The notes under the pieces are model-generated. The model saw only the letters and a list, made by a program, of their open reading frames with translations, made no database searches and was not told the DNA's origin. From the NCBI RefSeq assembly GCF_001854805.1, contig NZ_MBLO01000249.1, positions 41,659-105,658 on the forward strand: a stretch of DNA of 64,000 nucleotides, written 5' to 3'. The stretch is from Pseudofrankia coriaricola. GTDB lineage: Bacteria; Actinomycetota; Actinomycetes; Frankiales; Frankiaceae. This document shows, in pieces, positions 39,249 to 48,595 of this stretch. The stretch's first letter is position 1. The number at the start of each line of letters is the position of its first letter. The translations under genes and the position numbers were made by a program.

Positions 39249-39953
39249 ATGGAGCTGCGCGAGGCGATGCGCACGTCGGGGGCCGTGCGCAGGTTCACCG
39301 ACGAGCCGGTGCCGGACGAGGTGCTCGCGCGGGTGCTCGACGAGGCCAGGTTCGCGCCCAGCGGTGGCAACACCCAGCCGTGGACGGTGATCGTCCTGCG
39401 CGACCCGGAGATCCGCCGGGCCATCCGCGACCTGGTGGTGCTCGGCTGGCGCGAGTACCGCGCGCAGGTCCAGGCCGGGGTGCGCCCGTTCGCGCCGGGC
39501 CCGGACGGCCGCTGGCACGGGCCGGCGATCGACCTCGCCGAGGCGGCGGCCACCCCCGCGCCGATGTCGTTCGTCGACAGCCTCGACGAGGTACCGGTGC
39601 TGCTGGTCCTGTGCGCGCGGCTCACGGCGCTCGCCGTCATGGACGTGGACCTGGACCGGCAGAGCATCATCGGCGGTGCCTCGGTCTACCCGTTCGCCCA
39701 GAACGTGCTGCTCGCGGCACGGGCCGAGGGCCTGGGCGGCGTGCTGACGACCTTCCTCGCCCGCCGGGAGCCGGAGGCCGCCAAGTTGCTCGCCGTCCCG
39801 CCCGACCACGCGATCGCGGCCGTCATCGCCCTCGGCCACCCCGAGCGGCGGGCCACGAAGCTCACCCGCCGCCCGGTCGAGGAGTTCGCCCGCCTCGACA
39901 CGTTCAACGGCGACGCCTTCCCCGGTCCCGCGCCGGCCGGACCCAAGTCCTGA
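39249..39953 (+). CDS. nitroreductase family protein
   Basis: A 234-residue FMN nitroreductase: MELREAMRTSGAVRRFTDEPVPD opening, FAPSGGNTQPW FMN loop, and GGVLTTFLARREPE near the C-terminus. ATG 39249 lies behind GGAGGGAGCGGG. It diverges from the UvrA-like gene (about 170 bp), which could place both in one detoxification response, but that is only inferred. Confidence 0.87.
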   Translation: MELREAMRTSGAVRRFTDEPVPDEVLARVLDEARFAPSGGNTQPWTVIVLRDPEIRRAIRDLVVLGWREYRAQVQAGVRPFAPGPDGRWHGPAIDLAEAAATPAPMSFVDSLDEVPVLLVLCARLTALAVMDVDLDRQSIIGGASVYPFAQNVLLAARAEGLGGVLTTFLARREPEAAKLLAVPPDHAIAAVIALGHPERRATKLTRRPVEEFARLDTFNGDAFPGPAPAGPKS

Positions 39954-40046
39954 CTGACAGCCGGGACTGACGGCCGGGACGAGACCGGGAACGCGGAAAG
40001 CGGCGACGGCGCCGGGCCAGGGAGCATCCCGAGGTCGGACGGTGGA

Positions 40047-41465
40047 TCAGCCCGTGGAGGTGCCGTCGGTGTCGGCCGGCTTGGGCTGGGGGGTGAGCAG
40101 CGGGGAACTGGTGTTGGAGGGCCACTGGGGGCGGTAGTAGCCGCGGAAATGCAGCTCGCCGCCGCGCAGCTCACGGATCGTCAGGAAGTCGCCCTTGTAG
40201 CCACGGTGGTCGTAGGGCGCGAACGTGATGTACGCGCCGGGGCCGCCGTTGGTGCACGGCATCCACTTGATCTTCTCCAGCCCGAGCCGGACCTGCTCGG
40301 GCGTGGGGATCGCGGCGTTCGCGATGCCGTGGATCGCGGCGCGCGCGGTGTCGTAGCCAAGGGCCACGACGACGTTGCGGGTGACCCGGCCGAACCGCGC
40401 CTCGAAGCGGCGGGTCATCGCCTCGTAGTTCGGGTTCGCGCCGTCCTCGCCGAGCTGGTCGACGCCGTGCCAGCCCTCCAGGCCCTCGGCCCAGGCATTC
40501 GAGTTCGAGTAGAACATGAACGCGGTGCCCATGAACCGCGGCGGATCCCAGTCGAGGGCCTTGAACGCCGCGGCGAAATGGAAGGTCGAGTAGCCGTACC
40601 CCATATAGACGATGGCCTCGGCGCCCTGGGCGCGCATCGTCTCAAGCTGCTGCTGGAGGTTCTTCGGGTTCGGGCCGAGGCTGACCTCCTTGACGATCTC
40701 GACGCCGACCTGCTGCGCCGCCGTCCGGAAGAAGTCCGAGTAGTGGTCGCCGGACGAGCCCTTCTCCCAGAAGAAGCCGACCTTGGTGTGGCCCTGCTGC
40801 GCGCACCAGTTCGCGCCCATCACCGACTCGGTCGGGATGTCGCCGTTGGCGACGGTGAAGCAGTAGTCGCCGGCGAACTTGACGCTGCCGGTCCAGCCGA
40901 TGCACGAGACGCCCGTGCGGTTGGCGGTGTCCTGCAGGTTCAGCGAGTTGTCGGAGATCATCGGGCCGAGCACGACGACACAGCCGTCGTCGACCAGCTT
41001 CTGGTATCCCCGGCGGACCTTGAAGTAGTTCTCCCTGGGCAGCCCGCGCGCGTCGACGGTGCGGATCTCGACCGGCCGGTCGTAGACGCCCTCGTTGAGC
41101 GCGTCCTCGACGGCGAGAATCGTGGAGTCGACCCAGTCGGACAGCAGCTGCCCGAGGTCCATGTCGACGAGGATGCCGATCTTCACCGGCTCGAACGGGT
41201 CGCCCTGGGTGACCAGGCCCCGCGTCGGCGGGTAGACGACGATCGACTCGACCGCCTTCTCGCCGATCCGCCCGCCGCCCTCGTACCAGCGGCCCGCCGG
41301 GTCGTTGTAGGCGACGGTGTCGGTCCCGCGCTCGACCGTCGAGACCGCCCGGTCCGGCTGGGCGATCCCGTGATCCACCGGCGCGGGGAAAAGGCGCTCG
41401 GCATACCGCCCGGCGTCCTTGTCCTGCTCAGGCCGGCCCTGGCCGGGTAAGCCCTGCTCGCTCAT
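40047..41465 (-). CDS. periplasmic-binding-fold protein without visible signal peptide
   Basis: A 472-residue protein of the Leu/Ile/Val-amide binding type (Peripla_BP_6-like): PVKIGILVDMDLG at about residue 92, VVVLGPMISDNS, GHTKVGFFWEKGSSGDHY, AIVYMGYGYS, VALGYDTARAA. The first 90 residues are hydrophilic with no signal peptide or lipobox, and the start at ATG 41465 is the only reasonable one. It is therefore probably cytoplasmic, more like the amide sensor AmiC than a transporter component. No permease genes are adjacent. It diverges from the DUF35 operon across a 297-bp region with a palindrome. Confidence 0.75.
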   Translation of the reverse strand: MSEQGLPGQGRPEQDKDAGRYAERLFPAPVDHGIAQPDRAVSTVERGTDTVAYNDPAGRWYEGGGRIGEKAVESIVVYPPTRGLVTQGDPFEPVKIGILVDMDLGQLLSDWVDSTILAVEDALNEGVYDRPVEIRTVDARGLPRENYFKVRRGYQKLVDDGCVVVLGPMISDNSLNLQDTANRTGVSCIGWTGSVKFAGDYCFTVANGDIPTESVMGANWCAQQGHTKVGFFWEKGSSGDHYSDFFRTAAQQVGVEIVKEVSLGPNPKNLQQQLETMRAQGAEAIVYMGYGYSTFHFAAAFKALDWDPPRFMGTAFMFYSNSNAWAEGLEGWHGVDQLGEDGANPNYEAMTRRFEARFGRVTRNVVVALGYDTARAAIHGIANAAIPTPEQVRLGLEKIKWMPCTNGGPGAYITFAPYDHRGYKGDFLTIRELRGGELHFRGYYRPQWPSNTSSPLLTPQPKPADTDGTSTG

Positions 41466-41515
41466 CCGAGACTCCTCGCCGCTCGCGCGCCGTCGCCGCC
41501 GCCGCGCGGACCAGC

Positions 41516-41527
41516 GAACGATCGTTC
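41516..41527. promoter_or_regulatory. perfect palindrome GAACGATCGTTC
   Basis: A 12-bp perfect palindrome 51 bp upstream of the binding-protein start, within the divergent region shared with the catabolic operon. It looks like a regulator site; the binder is unknown. Confidence 0.5.
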
Positions 41528-41762
41528 AACCCAGAGAACCACTGCTCAGCGGTACGTCTACCACCGCCACCCCGGCTGGGCAAGAAATCCCTGTCCGGGC
41601 GTCAGGGGTGCGCGTGGCCGGACTATTGAGCTAACCTTCTTGACCTGGGACATGGTGACCTCGGGCACACCGCCGGCTCTGGATGTGCCAGCGCCTCGCC
41701 CAGTTGAGGGAAGGCCGAGATGATTCGGGGTGTCCATCACGGGAAGGGCGGTCGATATCACT

Positions 41763-42332
41763 GTGGGTGACACTCATTTGATCGCGTCTCGGCCTCCGGT
41801 TGGGACTACTAGTCCGAGCGGAGTGGCCCGGAACGGCCGTGGCGCGGCCGTCGGCGGTGAGGTCGGCGGTGACACAGCTCTTCGCCCTCAGACCGAGGGA
41901 GTGCCGTTCGCGCCGCGGACGCCGCTCACCGAGCCGTTCTGGGCGGGCTGCGCACGCGGCGAACTGCTGTTCCAGCGCTGCGCGGCCTGCGCAACCCCCG
42001 GATTCCCCCCGGCTGAGGCCTGCCGGGCCTGCCTGTCGCGCGATCTGTGCTGGGAACGTTCCGCGGGCCTCGCCACCCTCTACAGCTGGACGGTCGTGCA
42101 CCGCCCGGTGAGCCCCGCCTTCCGCACCCCGTACGCGCCGGCCATCGTGACCCTCGACGAGGGCTACCAGCTGATGACCTGCCTGGTCGGCCTCACGGTC
42201 GTCGAGATCCGCCCGGATCTGCGCCTGCGCGTCGCGTTCCACTCCGTCGTCCCCGCGGCCTCCGCCGCCCCGGAGGCGGGGAGCCAGCCGACAACGACGC
42301 TTCCCTACTTCGAACCCGCCGGCCGAGCCTGA
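41763..42332 (+). CDS. DUF35 / OB-fold zinc-ribbon protein
   Basis: A 189-residue protein. Residues about 65-100 form a rubredoxin-like zinc ribbon (RCAAC...CRACL), followed by an OB-fold (LYSWTVVHRPVSPAF, VTLDEGYQLMTCLVG). DUF35 proteins pair with thiolase-like partners; ChsH2 with Ltp2 is the best known case. GTG 41763 is preferred because GGGAAGGGCGG is about 11 nt upstream; GTG 41730 would add 11 residues. First gene of the cluster, 17 nt before the amidohydrolase. Confidence 0.82.
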   Translation: MGDTHLIASRPPVGTTSPSGVARNGRGAAVGGEVGGDTALRPQTEGVPFAPRTPLTEPFWAGCARGELLFQRCAACATPGFPPAEACRACLSRDLCWERSAGLATLYSWTVVHRPVSPAFRTPYAPAIVTLDEGYQLMTCLVGLTVVEIRPDLRLRVAFHSVVPAASAAPEAGSQPTTTLPYFEPAGRA

Positions 42333-42349
42333 AACGGGAGACCAGCCGC

Positions 42350-43672
42350 ATGAAGCCAGAAGACCTGATCCTGGTCAGCGTCGACGACCACATCGCCGAG
42401 CCGGCCGGCATGTTCGACGCGCACGTCCCGGCGAAGTACAAGGACTTAGCCCCGCGCGTCGTCGACGAGCCCGACGGCGTCCAGCAGTGGTACTACGGCA
42501 CCCAGCGCGGCCGTAACCTCGGCCTGAACGCGGTCGCCGGCAAGCCGCCGGAGATGTTCAACGTCGACGCCAGCCGCTACGACGAAATGCGGCCCGGCTG
42601 CTACGACGTACACGAACGGGTCCGCGACATGAACGCCGGCGGGCAGCTCGCCGGGCTGAACTTCCCGAACTGGACCGGCTTCTCCGGCCAGGTCCTCAAC
42701 CAGGGCACGGACCGCGACGTCAACCTCATCATGATCAAGGCGTACAACGACTGGCACGTCGACGAGTGGTGCGGCGCCTACCCGGACCGGTTCATCCCCT
42801 GCGGCATCCTGCCGCTGTTCGACGTCGACGAGGCGGCGAAGGAGCTGCGGCGGCTGGCCGGCAAGGGCTGCCACGCCGTCACCTTCTCCGAGAACCCCGA
42901 GGCGCTGAAGATGCCGAGCCTGCACAGCGGCTACTGGGGCCCGCTGTTCCGCGCGGCCAGCGACTCCCGCACCGTGCTGTGCCTGCACCTCGGCTCGGCC
43001 TCGCGATCCCCGATGTTCTCCTCCGACGCCCCGGCCAGCGTCAACATGTCCGGCTCGTCGATCGCTTCGATCTACTCGTTCCTGGAGCTGGTCTGGGCCG
43101 AGTTCTGGGCCGACTTCCCGGACCTGCGGTTCTCGCTGACCGAGGGCGACATCGGCTGGATCCCATATTTCCTGTGGCGCAGTGAGCACGTCCAGCGCCG
43201 CCACTCCGCCTGGACCCGGCCGTCCTTCCCCGCCGGGATCGACGGGCCGGCGGACATCTTCCGCAAGCACATCCTGACCTGCTTCATCAGCGACACGGTC
43301 GGCCCGCGCCTGCTCGACTGGTTCGACGTCGGCAACGTGTGCTGGGAGTCCGACTTCCCGCACTCCGACTCCAGCTGGCCGAACGCCCCCGAGGACGTCA
43401 TCGCCAACCTCGGCCACCTGCCCGACGACACCGTCAACAGGATCACCCACGAGAACGCCCTGCGGCACTTCCAGTTCGACCCGTTCGCGACCCGCCCGCG
43501 CGAGCGGGCCACCGCTGGCGCGCTGCGCGCCGAGGCGACCGACGTCGACGTCGTCACCCGGGTCGGCCGTCTCGCCAGCGAGCGCGACCTCCAGGCGTGG
43601 AAGCGCCTCACCACACGCACGTCACCGTCGTTCCCCTCCGCGCCGGCCGCCCCCGGCGCTTCTCAGGCGTAG
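42350..43672 (+). CDS. amidohydrolase-2 family protein (paralogue 2)
   Basis: A 440-residue relative of the proteins at 30859 and 48751: LVSVDDHIAEPAGMF, CLHLGSAS, and WESDFPHSDSSWP. The shared FSENPEALKMPSLHSGYW block groups it with paralogue 1. The last 45 residues are a low-complexity tail. It lies inside the CoA-linked catabolic cluster, so a role on a ring-cleavage or decarboxylation step is likely. Start ATG 42350 behind GGGAG. Confidence 0.86.
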   Translation: MKPEDLILVSVDDHIAEPAGMFDAHVPAKYKDLAPRVVDEPDGVQQWYYGTQRGRNLGLNAVAGKPPEMFNVDASRYDEMRPGCYDVHERVRDMNAGGQLAGLNFPNWTGFSGQVLNQGTDRDVNLIMIKAYNDWHVDEWCGAYPDRFIPCGILPLFDVDEAAKELRRLAGKGCHAVTFSENPEALKMPSLHSGYWGPLFRAASDSRTVLCLHLGSASRSPMFSSDAPASVNMSGSSIASIYSFLELVWAEFWADFPDLRFSLTEGDIGWIPYFLWRSEHVQRRHSAWTRPSFPAGIDGPADIFRKHILTCFISDTVGPRLLDWFDVGNVCWESDFPHSDSSWPNAPEDVIANLGHLPDDTVNRITHENALRHFQFDPFATRPRERATAGALRAEATDVDVVTRVGRLASERDLQAWKRLTTRTSPSFPSAPAAPGASQA

Positions 43673-43683
43673 GGGCGGGCCCG

Positions 43684-46422
43684 GTGTCACACGACGCCCC
43701 CGCCGAGGCACCCGCTGACGCGTCAGCCGGCGTGTCCGCCGACGCGTCGGCGCGGTCGGCTCTCGGGCCGCTCGCCGGCGTCCGCGTCCTGGAACTGGCG
43801 ACGCAGATCGCCGGGCCCTACTGCGGAAAGCTGTTCGCCGACGCCGGTGCCGACGTGGTGAAGGTGGAGCCGCCCGGCTCCGGCGACCTGATGCGCGCCT
43901 GGTCCGCGTCGGGCTCCCGCCCCGTCGGGGACGGCGCGCTGTTCCGCTTCCTCAACACCTCCAAGCGGTCCGTCGCCGCGGACCTCGACAGTTCGCGGGT
44001 TCGCGCCCTGGCCGCCGCCGCCGATCTCGTCATCGTCGGCGGTGCCCTCGCCGGCGGCGGAACCCCCGGCGGCGGGACCTCCACCGGTGAAGGGATCTTC
44101 ACGGGTGGTGGCCCGGGCCCGGCGGCTGTCCGGCGCCTGCACGCCGACAACCCGCGCGCCGTCGTCCTGTCGATCAGCCCGTTCGGCCTCACCGGGCCGT
44201 GGGCGGGCGGCGGCCGGCAGCAGGGGCCCCAGTCGAGCGCGGAGGCACTGGACGGAGAAACGCTGGACGGGGCGGCGTTCACCGAGTTCCTCCTCCAGGC
44301 GCTCTGCGGATCCACCGCCGGCCGGGGCGAACCGGACGCCGCCCCGCTGCAGGCCGGCGGGCGGATCGGCGAGTGGGCGTCCGGCGTCTACGCCGCCGTC
44401 GTCGGGCTCGCCGCGCTGCGCGGCGCCCGCCGTGACGGCGTCGGCGACCTGGTCGACATCTCGATGCTCGAATGCATGACGATCATGATGGGCGGCCTTT
44501 CGGTCGTCGGGCCGACCATCATGGGCGGCCCGAAGCCAGGCATCCCCGGCGCACCCGGCCGCATCCCCGAGACGCCGTCGATCGAGCCGACGAAGGATGG
44601 CCTGGTCGGTTTCTGCACCATCACCGCGCAGCAGTTCCAGGACTTCCTGGTCCTCATCGAACGGCCCGACCTGCTCGGCGACCGCGACCTCGCGCTGCTG
44701 CCGCGCCGGCACGCCCGCCGTGCCGAGTTCCACGCCGCCGTGCACGCCTGGACCACCCGGCACACCACCGAGGAGATCGTCGAGCTCGCCGCCGCCCTGC
44801 GCATCCCGGCCACCCCCGTCGGCACCCCGGAGACCGTGACGACGATCGACCAGTTCACGGCCCGCGGCGTGTTCGTCCCCAACCCCCGCGGGGGCTTCCG
44901 CCAGCCCCGCACCCCCTACCGCGTGGGCGACTTCGGCGGCCGGCCGCTCGCCCCGGCCCCCACCCTCGGCGAGCACACCGACACCGCGCGCTGGCCCGCC
45001 GCCGACGGTCCCGCCGCCGACGGTCCCGCCGCCGACGGTCCCGCCGCCGACGGTCCTGCCGCTGACGGCCTGGCTCCTGACGGCCTGGCTCCTGACGGTC
45101 CGGCTGCCGACGGTCCGGCCGCCGGCGCGGCCGGGCCTGTCCGCCCGGCGCGGCCGCTGCCGCTGGACGGGCTGCGGGTCCTTGACCTGACCGCGTTCTG
45201 GGCCGGCCCGTCGGCGACGATGCTGCTCGGCTCGCTCGGCGCTGACGTCATCAAGGTCGAGGGGGTGTCCCGCCCCGACGGCATGCGGTTCGCGGGCGGT
45301 AAACCGCCGACCGAGCCGAGCTGGTGGGAATGGGGCACGATGTTCCTCGCCACCAACGCCAACAAGCGTGCGGTCAGCCTGGAACTGTCCTCCATGGAGG
45401 GGTTCGACCTGGCCCGGCGGCTCATCGGCGCCTGCGACGTGGTCATCGAGAACTTCACCCCCCGGGTGCTGCCCAACCTCGGCCTCGACTGGGAGACGGT
45501 GCACGCCGCGAACCCGTCGGCCGTGCTCACCCGCATGCCGGCGTTCGGGCTCGACGGGCCGTGGCGCGACCGCACCGGCTTCGCCCAGACGATGGAGCAG
45601 GCCAGCGGCATGGCCTGGCTGACCGGGACCGCGGACGGCCCGCCGGTGATCCCGCGCGGCGCCTGCGACCCGATCGCCGGCCTGCACGCCGCGTTCGCCA
45701 CCCTGGTGGCACTGGCCGCCCGGGACCGCCCGGACGGTGACGGCTCCGGCGCGCTGGTCGAGGCGACGATGATCGAGTCGGTTCTCAACGTCGCCGCCGA
45801 GCTGACCGTCGAGTACACGGAGGGCGGGGCGTCGCTGCGCCGCGACGGCAACCGCGGCCCGCTCGGGCCGCTGGCGGCCCCGCAGGGCGTCTACCGCTGC
45901 CCCCGCGACCCGGCCGGCCCCGATGTCTGGCTCGCGCTCGCCATTACCGACGATGCGCAATGGCGGCGCCTGTGCGCCGTGCTCGGCCGCCCCGACCTCG
46001 CCGCCGACGGGGGACTCGCGACCCTGGCCGGCCGCCGCGTCACCGCCGCCCACGATCTGGTCGACGAGGCGATCGCCGCCTGGACGGCCGCGGCGCCCGA
46101 CCGGGTCACGGCCCTCGCCGCCCTCGCCACCGCCGGTGTCCCGGCCGCGCCGGTCACCCCGGCCGCCGGTCTGCTGGCCAACCCGCAGCTCGCGGCCCGC
46201 GGCTTCTTCGAGCGGCTGGCCCACCCGGTGGTCGGCGAGCACCCGATGCCCGGCGTCGCGTTCCGCCTCGCCAGCCAGCCCGGCCCGCTGTTGCGCCGCC
46301 CGGCGCCCGTTTTCGGGCAGCACGACGACGAGGTGTACGGCGGCCTGCTCGGCCTCACCCTGGCCGAGATCGACGGCCTGCGCGCCCGCCGCGTCCTCGG
46401 CGACAAGCCGGCCGGCGTATGA
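43684..46422 (+). CDS. two-domain CoA transferase (CaiB/BaiF family III)
   Basis: A 912-residue fusion of two family III CoA transferase domains: the first from GVRVLELATQIAGPYCGKLFADAGADVVKVE to about residue 430, the second from LDGLRVLDLTAFWAGPSATMLLGSLGADVIKVE (about 495) to the end. The linker is an AADGP pentapeptide repeat. The second domain has ACDPIAGLHA, with the catalytic-type Asp; the first has GRIGEWASGVYAA, with Glu where Asp is expected. GTG 43684 is 11 nt after the previous stop. It probably activates or exchanges CoA on the pathway substrate. Confidence 0.86.
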   Translation: MSHDAPAEAPADASAGVSADASARSALGPLAGVRVLELATQIAGPYCGKLFADAGADVVKVEPPGSGDLMRAWSASGSRPVGDGALFRFLNTSKRSVAADLDSSRVRALAAAADLVIVGGALAGGGTPGGGTSTGEGIFTGGGPGPAAVRRLHADNPRAVVLSISPFGLTGPWAGGGRQQGPQSSAEALDGETLDGAAFTEFLLQALCGSTAGRGEPDAAPLQAGGRIGEWASGVYAAVVGLAALRGARRDGVGDLVDISMLECMTIMMGGLSVVGPTIMGGPKPGIPGAPGRIPETPSIEPTKDGLVGFCTITAQQFQDFLVLIERPDLLGDRDLALLPRRHARRAEFHAAVHAWTTRHTTEEIVELAAALRIPATPVGTPETVTTIDQFTARGVFVPNPRGGFRQPRTPYRVGDFGGRPLAPAPTLGEHTDTARWPAADGPAADGPAADGPAADGPAADGLAPDGLAPDGPAADGPAAGAAGPVRPARPLPLDGLRVLDLTAFWAGPSATMLLGSLGADVIKVEGVSRPDGMRFAGGKPPTEPSWWEWGTMFLATNANKRAVSLELSSMEGFDLARRLIGACDVVIENFTPRVLPNLGLDWETVHAANPSAVLTRMPAFGLDGPWRDRTGFAQTMEQASGMAWLTGTADGPPVIPRGACDPIAGLHAAFATLVALAARDRPDGDGSGALVEATMIESVLNVAAELTVEYTEGGASLRRDGNRGPLGPLAAPQGVYRCPRDPAGPDVWLALAITDDAQWRRLCAVLGRPDLAADGGLATLAGRRVTAAHDLVDEAIAAWTAAAPDRVTALAALATAGVPAAPVTPAAGLLANPQLAARGFFERLAHPVVGEHPMPGVAFRLASQPGPLLRRPAPVFGQHDDEVYGGLLGLTLAEIDGLRARRVLGDKPAGV
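44996..45120. repeat. in-frame 15-bp repeat, CoA transferase linker
   Basis: About eight units of GCCGACGGTCCCGCC and variants encode AADGP/APDGL pentapeptides. The earliest units are identical, the later ones drift. Confidence 0.92.
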
Positions 46423-47372
46423 CCGGGCCGTCGCGGGCCGCCGCCGCCAACGGCGCCGGTGCCGGTGCCGGTGCCGGTGCCGGTGCGGCCGATCGTGCCC
46501 GTACCGCTGACGGCGCCGCCGCGTACGAGGCTGCTGCCGCCGACGACGCTGGCGTCGTCGGCGACAACAGCACCGGCGACAACAGCACCGGCGACAACAG
46601 CACCGGCGACAACAGCACCGGCGACAACAGCACCGGCGACAACAGCACCGGCGCCGACGGCTCCGGCGCGGGGGACGGCCTGCCGACGACCGCCTACGCG
46701 GTGCTGGGGCAACTGGCGGTCGCCGACGTGCCGCTGTCGCCGGTCGAGCTGAAGACCCGGGCCGACTTCAGCCTGCGCTTCTTCTACTGGGCGCCGGCGA
46801 TCAGCCACATCCGCAAGGAGCTGGCGCGGCTGGAGGCGCTGGGCCTGGTCACCGCGAGCCCGGCGCCAGGCCGCCGGATCCGGCGCACCTTCGTCCACGA
46901 GATCACCCCGGCCGGCCGCGCGGTGCTGCGTGACTGGTTGCACCAGACCGCCGACGAGGAGCCGGTGGTCATCAAGCACCCGGTGCTGCTGCGGGTGTGG
47001 CTGGGCGCCGAGACCGAGCCGCAGCGGGTCGTGGAGATCCTCGACCGTTACCTGGAGCAGACCCGGGCGGCCGTCGACGAGCTGCGCTGGGGCCGGCGCC
47101 GCGCCCAGGAGGTCCGGCTGGACAGCCGGCCCGAGCTGCGTTACTCCCGCGCCGTCGGCGACTACGTGCTGCGCCGGATGTACGCGGAGCTGGCGAACGT
47201 CGCCCAGCTGCGCGACGAGCTCGCCGACCTGCCCACCACGCCACGGCCACCGTTCGCCGGGCCGCCGCCGCTGCACGACTACGAGCACCCCGACGACCAG
47301 CGCGGGCGTGTCGACGGCGACGGCGACGAGCGCGGCCAGGACGGCGCCGGGTCGGCGGGGGAGAGGAGCTGA
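46419..47372 (+). CDS. PadR-family regulator
   Basis: A 317-residue regulator whose start overlaps the CoA transferase stop (ATGA). The wHTH runs LPTTAYAVLGQLAVADVPLSPVELK...YWAPAISHIRKELARLEALGLV, followed by the winged HEITPAGRAVLRDWL and the C-terminal helical PadR domain. The first 85 residues are two repeats: Gly-Ala from a GGTGCC hexamer and six copies of GDNST. It sits in the middle of the catabolic operon and probably regulates it. Confidence 0.86.
   Translation: MTGPSRAAAANGAGAGAGAGAGAADRARTADGAAAYEAAAADDAGVVGDNSTGDNSTGDNSTGDNSTGDNSTGDNSTGADGSGAGDGLPTTAYAVLGQLAVADVPLSPVELKTRADFSLRFFYWAPAISHIRKELARLEALGLVTASPAPGRRIRRTFVHEITPAGRAVLRDWLHQTADEEPVVIKHPVLLRVWLGAETEPQRVVEILDRYLEQTRAAVDELRWGRRRAQEVRLDSRPELRYSRAVGDYVLRRMYAELANVAQLRDELADLPTTPRPPFAGPPPLHDYEHPDDQRGRVDGDGDERGQDGAGSAGERS
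46452..46487. repeat. hexamer repeat GGTGCC in padR-like gene
   Basis: Six consecutive hexamers (GGCGCC then GGTGCC units) encode Gly-Ala dipeptides. Confidence 0.85.
46560..46649. repeat. 15-bp minisatellite, six perfect units
   Basis: GGCGACAACAGCACC is repeated six times without a mismatch, encoding GDNST x6 in the PadR leader. Confidence 0.97.
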
Positions 47373-47374
47373 GC

Positions 47375-48595
47375 GTGGTACGTCCGCGGTCCGCCGCGAT
47401 CGTCGGCATCCACAACACCACCCAGGCCCGGCGGCTGCCGGACCAGACGTCGACGGCCCTGCTGGTCGACGCGGTCGCGGGTGTCCTCGCCGATGCGGGG
47501 CTTGGCCTCGCCGACGTCGACGGCCTGTCCACCCCTGGCATGTCCGGCGGGTTCGTCTACGACCTCGGCCTCGGACCCGCCTGGCAGGGCGCCCAGCACG
47601 GCGTCGCCGCGGTGCTCGAGGCGGCCGCGGCGATCACCTCCGGTGAGGCGGACACGGTCCTCGTCGCCTCCGGAGCCGCTGGCACCTACACCGAGCGTGC
47701 CTCCACCGCCCCGTGGACCCGCCCGGAGAACGAGTTCGTCATTCCCTGGGGCATGTTCACCGCCGCCGAGTTCGCCCTCATCGCCCGCCGGCACATGACG
47801 ACGTACGGCACCACGCAGGAGCAGCTCGCCACGGTCGCGGCGACCATCCGCAACAACGGCCACGCCAACCCCGCCGCGGTCTACGCGGGCCGCGGCCCCT
47901 TCACCGCCGCCGACGTGCTCGCCTCCCGGATGGTCGCGGACCCGTTCCACCTGCTCGACTGTTCGACCACCTCCGAGGGCGGCTGCGCGCTGCTGCTCAC
48001 GACCGCCGAGCGCGCCGCCGACCTGCCCCGCCCGCCGGTGCACGTGCTGGCCGGCGGCGCCGACCACTTCGGCCCCAGCTACCGCTTCCCACCGGCCTGG
48101 GACCACACCGGCCACGCCCGCCGCGCCGTCGGGCCTGGAGGGGCTGGCGCGCCCGGGGCGGCCGGCGCGGATGTCCCGGTCAACGGTCAGGCCGGGCGGC
48201 GCGCGTTCGAACGGGCGCTCGCGACCGCCAGCCTGCGCCGCGACGACGTCGACGTGCTGGAGCTCTACGACCCGTTCTCGTTCGAGATCATCCGCCAGCT
48301 GGAGGCGTTCGGCTTCTGCGGGCCGGGGGAGGGCGGCCCGTTCGTCGAGGACGGCCACATCGCCATCACCGGCAGCCATCCGGTCACCACCGACGGCGGC
48401 ACGATGTCGTTCAGCCACGCCGGCTCGTCCGTCCAGATGCTGCAGCGCGTCATCCGCGGCGCCGAGCAGCTGCGCGGCGACTGCGGCCCCGGCCTGCAGG
48501 TTCCCGACGCTCGGGTCGCGCTGTGCACGGCCGGCGGCGCCGGCGCCCTGTTCCTCCACCTGGTCCTGCTCGGCCTCGACCTTCCACATGTCTGA
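47375..48595 (+). CDS. thiolase-like protein lacking the nucleophilic Cys
   Basis: A 406-residue thiolase-fold protein of the lipid-transfer/SCP-x branch: SAAIVGIHNTTQARRLP start, HANPAAVY, LELYDPFSFEIIRQLEAFGF and GGTMSFSHAGSS. Where thiolases have the nucleophilic Cys (x-C-S-S/x-G), this one reads AQHGVAAV, so it should not be a normal thiolase. The steroid aldolase Ltp2 is built the same way and needs a DUF35 partner, which is encoded at 41763 in this cluster. GTG 47375 follows GGAGCTGAGC, 2 nt after the PadR stop. Confidence 0.84.
   Translation: MVRPRSAAIVGIHNTTQARRLPDQTSTALLVDAVAGVLADAGLGLADVDGLSTPGMSGGFVYDLGLGPAWQGAQHGVAAVLEAAAAITSGEADTVLVASGAAGTYTERASTAPWTRPENEFVIPWGMFTAAEFALIARRHMTTYGTTQEQLATVAATIRNNGHANPAAVYAGRGPFTAADVLASRMVADPFHLLDCSTTSEGGCALLLTTAERAADLPRPPVHVLAGGADHFGPSYRFPPAWDHTGHARRAVGPGGAGAPGAAGADVPVNGQAGRRAFERALATASLRRDDVDVLELYDPFSFEIIRQLEAFGFCGPGEGGPFVEDGHIAITGSHPVTTDGGTMSFSHAGSSVQMLQRVIRGAEQLRGDCGPGLQVPDARVALCTAGGAGALFLHLVLLGLDLPHV

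Noticed and set aside
44996..46649. CRISPR-like arrays at the 15-bp repeats
   Set aside because: The units are directly adjacent without spacers, in frame, and no cas gene is present.
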